A stretch of 64,000 nt of DNA from Candidatus Thiovulum imperiosus (GTDB lineage: Bacteria > Campylobacterota > Campylobacteria > Campylobacterales > Thiovulaceae), in contig JAMJTW010000010.1 in NCBI GenBank assembly GCA_024281175.1, positions 1 to 64,000 of the forward strand, read 5' to 3'. The notes beneath the pieces were generated by a model. It was given only the letters and a program-made list of their open reading frames with translations. It was not told the origin of the DNA and searched no databases. Numbering within the stretch: position 1 is the first letter of the stretch; the number at the start of each line of letters is the position of its first letter. This document shows, in pieces, positions 63,422 to 64,000 of the stretch. Both the position numbers and the translations under genes were made by a program.

Positions 63422-63652
63422 ATGAAGAAAGCAATAAATATCAGAATGGAAGAGGAACTTCTAAAAAATTTGGATAGCTATGCAAAAGAGCTAGATAGAA
63501 CTAGAACATACCTCATCGAAAAGGCAGTAACTCTCTATTTGGATACTTTAGATGGAATGGTTTCAGACAAAAGAATTGATGATGTCAAAAGTGGAAAAAG
63601 TGAAGTCTATTCACTTCAAGAAGTTGCTCAAAAATTGGGACTAGATGTATAA
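63422..63652 (+). CDS. Ribbon-helix-helix antitoxin
   Basis: This 76-residue protein begins with a ribbon-helix-helix (KKAINIRMEEELLKNLDSYA, then TRTYLIEKAVTLYL) that would bind its operator as a dimer. The C-terminal helix (SLQEVAQKLGLDV) likely blocks the toxin. It overlaps the RelE toxin by 8 bases. An aaagggtacaa site precedes the ATG. Confidence 0.85.
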   Translation: MKKAINIRMEEELLKNLDSYAKELDRTRTYLIEKAVTLYLDTLDGMVSDKRIDDVKSGKSEVYSLQEVAQKLGLDV

Positions 63653-63896
63653 AATCATCATTCCTGAACATACTTTCAAAGAACTTTCTAAAATAGATAA
63701 ACCAAATCAGCAACTTGTTTTTAACAAAATCAAAGATTTAGAAAGTGGAATTTTTACAGGAGATAAACCTTTAAAAGGAAAACATCAGGGCAAGTTCCGA
63801 AAAAGGGCTGGAAATTATCGAATTATCTATTTAAAAGAGAACAATATTCTTCTTATTACAGTTATCAGAATTACACATAGAAAAGAGATTTATTAA
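63645..63896 (+). CDS. RelE/ParE-type toxin
   Basis: This 83-residue protein has the family fold pattern: EHTFKELSKIDKPNQQLV helices, KPLKGKHQGKFRKRAGNYR and IIYLKENNILLITVIRI with a final HRKEIY. The Arg and terminal Tyr residues fit RelE-type mRNA cleavage. Its partner lies directly upstream. Confidence 0.88.
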   Translation: MYKIIIPEHTFKELSKIDKPNQQLVFNKIKDLESGIFTGDKPLKGKHQGKFRKRAGNYRIIYLKENNILLITVIRITHRKEIY

Positions 63897-64000
63897 GTGG
63901 AAATTAAAGAAAAAATAGATTTAAACAAAACTCTTGTCGATATTATTCACAAGAAGATTTTAATTCTTTTGGGTGCTGTTGCAGGAAGTTGGTTTTATGG
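63897..64000 (+). CDS. Partial membrane protein at window edge
   Basis: A GTG directly after the toxin stop opens a frame to the end of the window. It starts VEIKEKIDLNKTLVDIIHKK and then turns hydrophobic (ILILLGAVAGSWFYG). The start codon abuts the toxin stop. No family can be assigned from 34 residues. Confidence 0.5.
   Translation, partial: MEIKEKIDLNKTLVDIIHKKILILLGAVAGSWFY

Overview
The window is AT-rich chromosomal DNA from a member of the Campylobacterota (Epsilonproteobacteria). Evidence for this is the short HisG, a fliN/fliO-like cluster beside a CheX-like protein, a cytosolic CZB-domain chemoreceptor of the TlpD type, FeoAB, PiT with a phosphate-type porin, and a polysulfide/sulfite-type molybdoenzyme operon. 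A sulfur-metabolising, flagellated, chemotactic free-living species is likely. I cannot name the genus.

Housekeeping blocks: hisG-tatB-tatC and polA (3.9-8.4 kb, minus); a PAS histidine kinase and a GspF/PilC platform protein (8.5-11.6 kb); CheX-like, fliN and fliO-like genes (11.7-13.6 kb); radA-kdsA (minus); porin-pit (16.2-19.0 kb); suhB, a CZB chemoreceptor, an Nramp-like transporter and lspA (22.3-26.2 kb); a DegT-type aminotransferase and a ThiE-like protein; a chemoreceptor, then a receiver-PP2C-HATPase protein with a STAS partner, then flhB (29.5-34.6 kb); a PlsC/acyl-ACP synthetase fusion, feoAB, a VWA lipoprotein and glyA; rpsL-rpsG-fusA (minus); a double-receiver adenylate cyclase; a pilin-like protein; and a PsrB-PsrC-PsrA type operon (52.1-57.0 kb).

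Accessory blocks lie between these. At 0-3.8 kb a PIN toxin operon runs, with a 4-base overlap, into a McrC nuclease fused to ankyrin repeats, a HARE-HTH and a TPR domain, with no McrB nearby. At 19.2-22.3 kb there is a Rha/GIY-YIG fusion and a broken DUF1566 gene. At 26.2-27.7 kb there is a MotB/ZorB-like protein with two unknown partners. At 34.8-37.6 kb there is a DUF4062 STAND NTPase. At 45.5-46.3 kb there is a cluster of broken genes. At 57-64 kb there is an island of phage-regulator fragments, toxin-antitoxin genes and a likely defence cassette.

The strongest candidate for a new system is the cassette at 58.2-61.4 kb. It holds an AAA ATPase, a small PD-(D/E)XK-like protein, a perfect extended -10 promoter, about 340 bases of structured non-coding RNA, and a reverse transcriptase with a YCDD active site. 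The layout matches defence-associated reverse transcriptases that copy an upstream non-coding RNA (DRT2, DRT9 and similar). The RNA region holds a 58-codon stop-free frame, which is what a DRT2-type repeated gene would need. The cassette sits between two copies of the 3' end of psrA. These differ at 11 sites, 10 of them synonymous, so one copy came from a diverged allele, and this is not a diversity-generating retroelement.

Intergenic spaces carry a family of palindromic MITE-like repeats of about 110-190 bases that share GGTCACTCCC-like ends.
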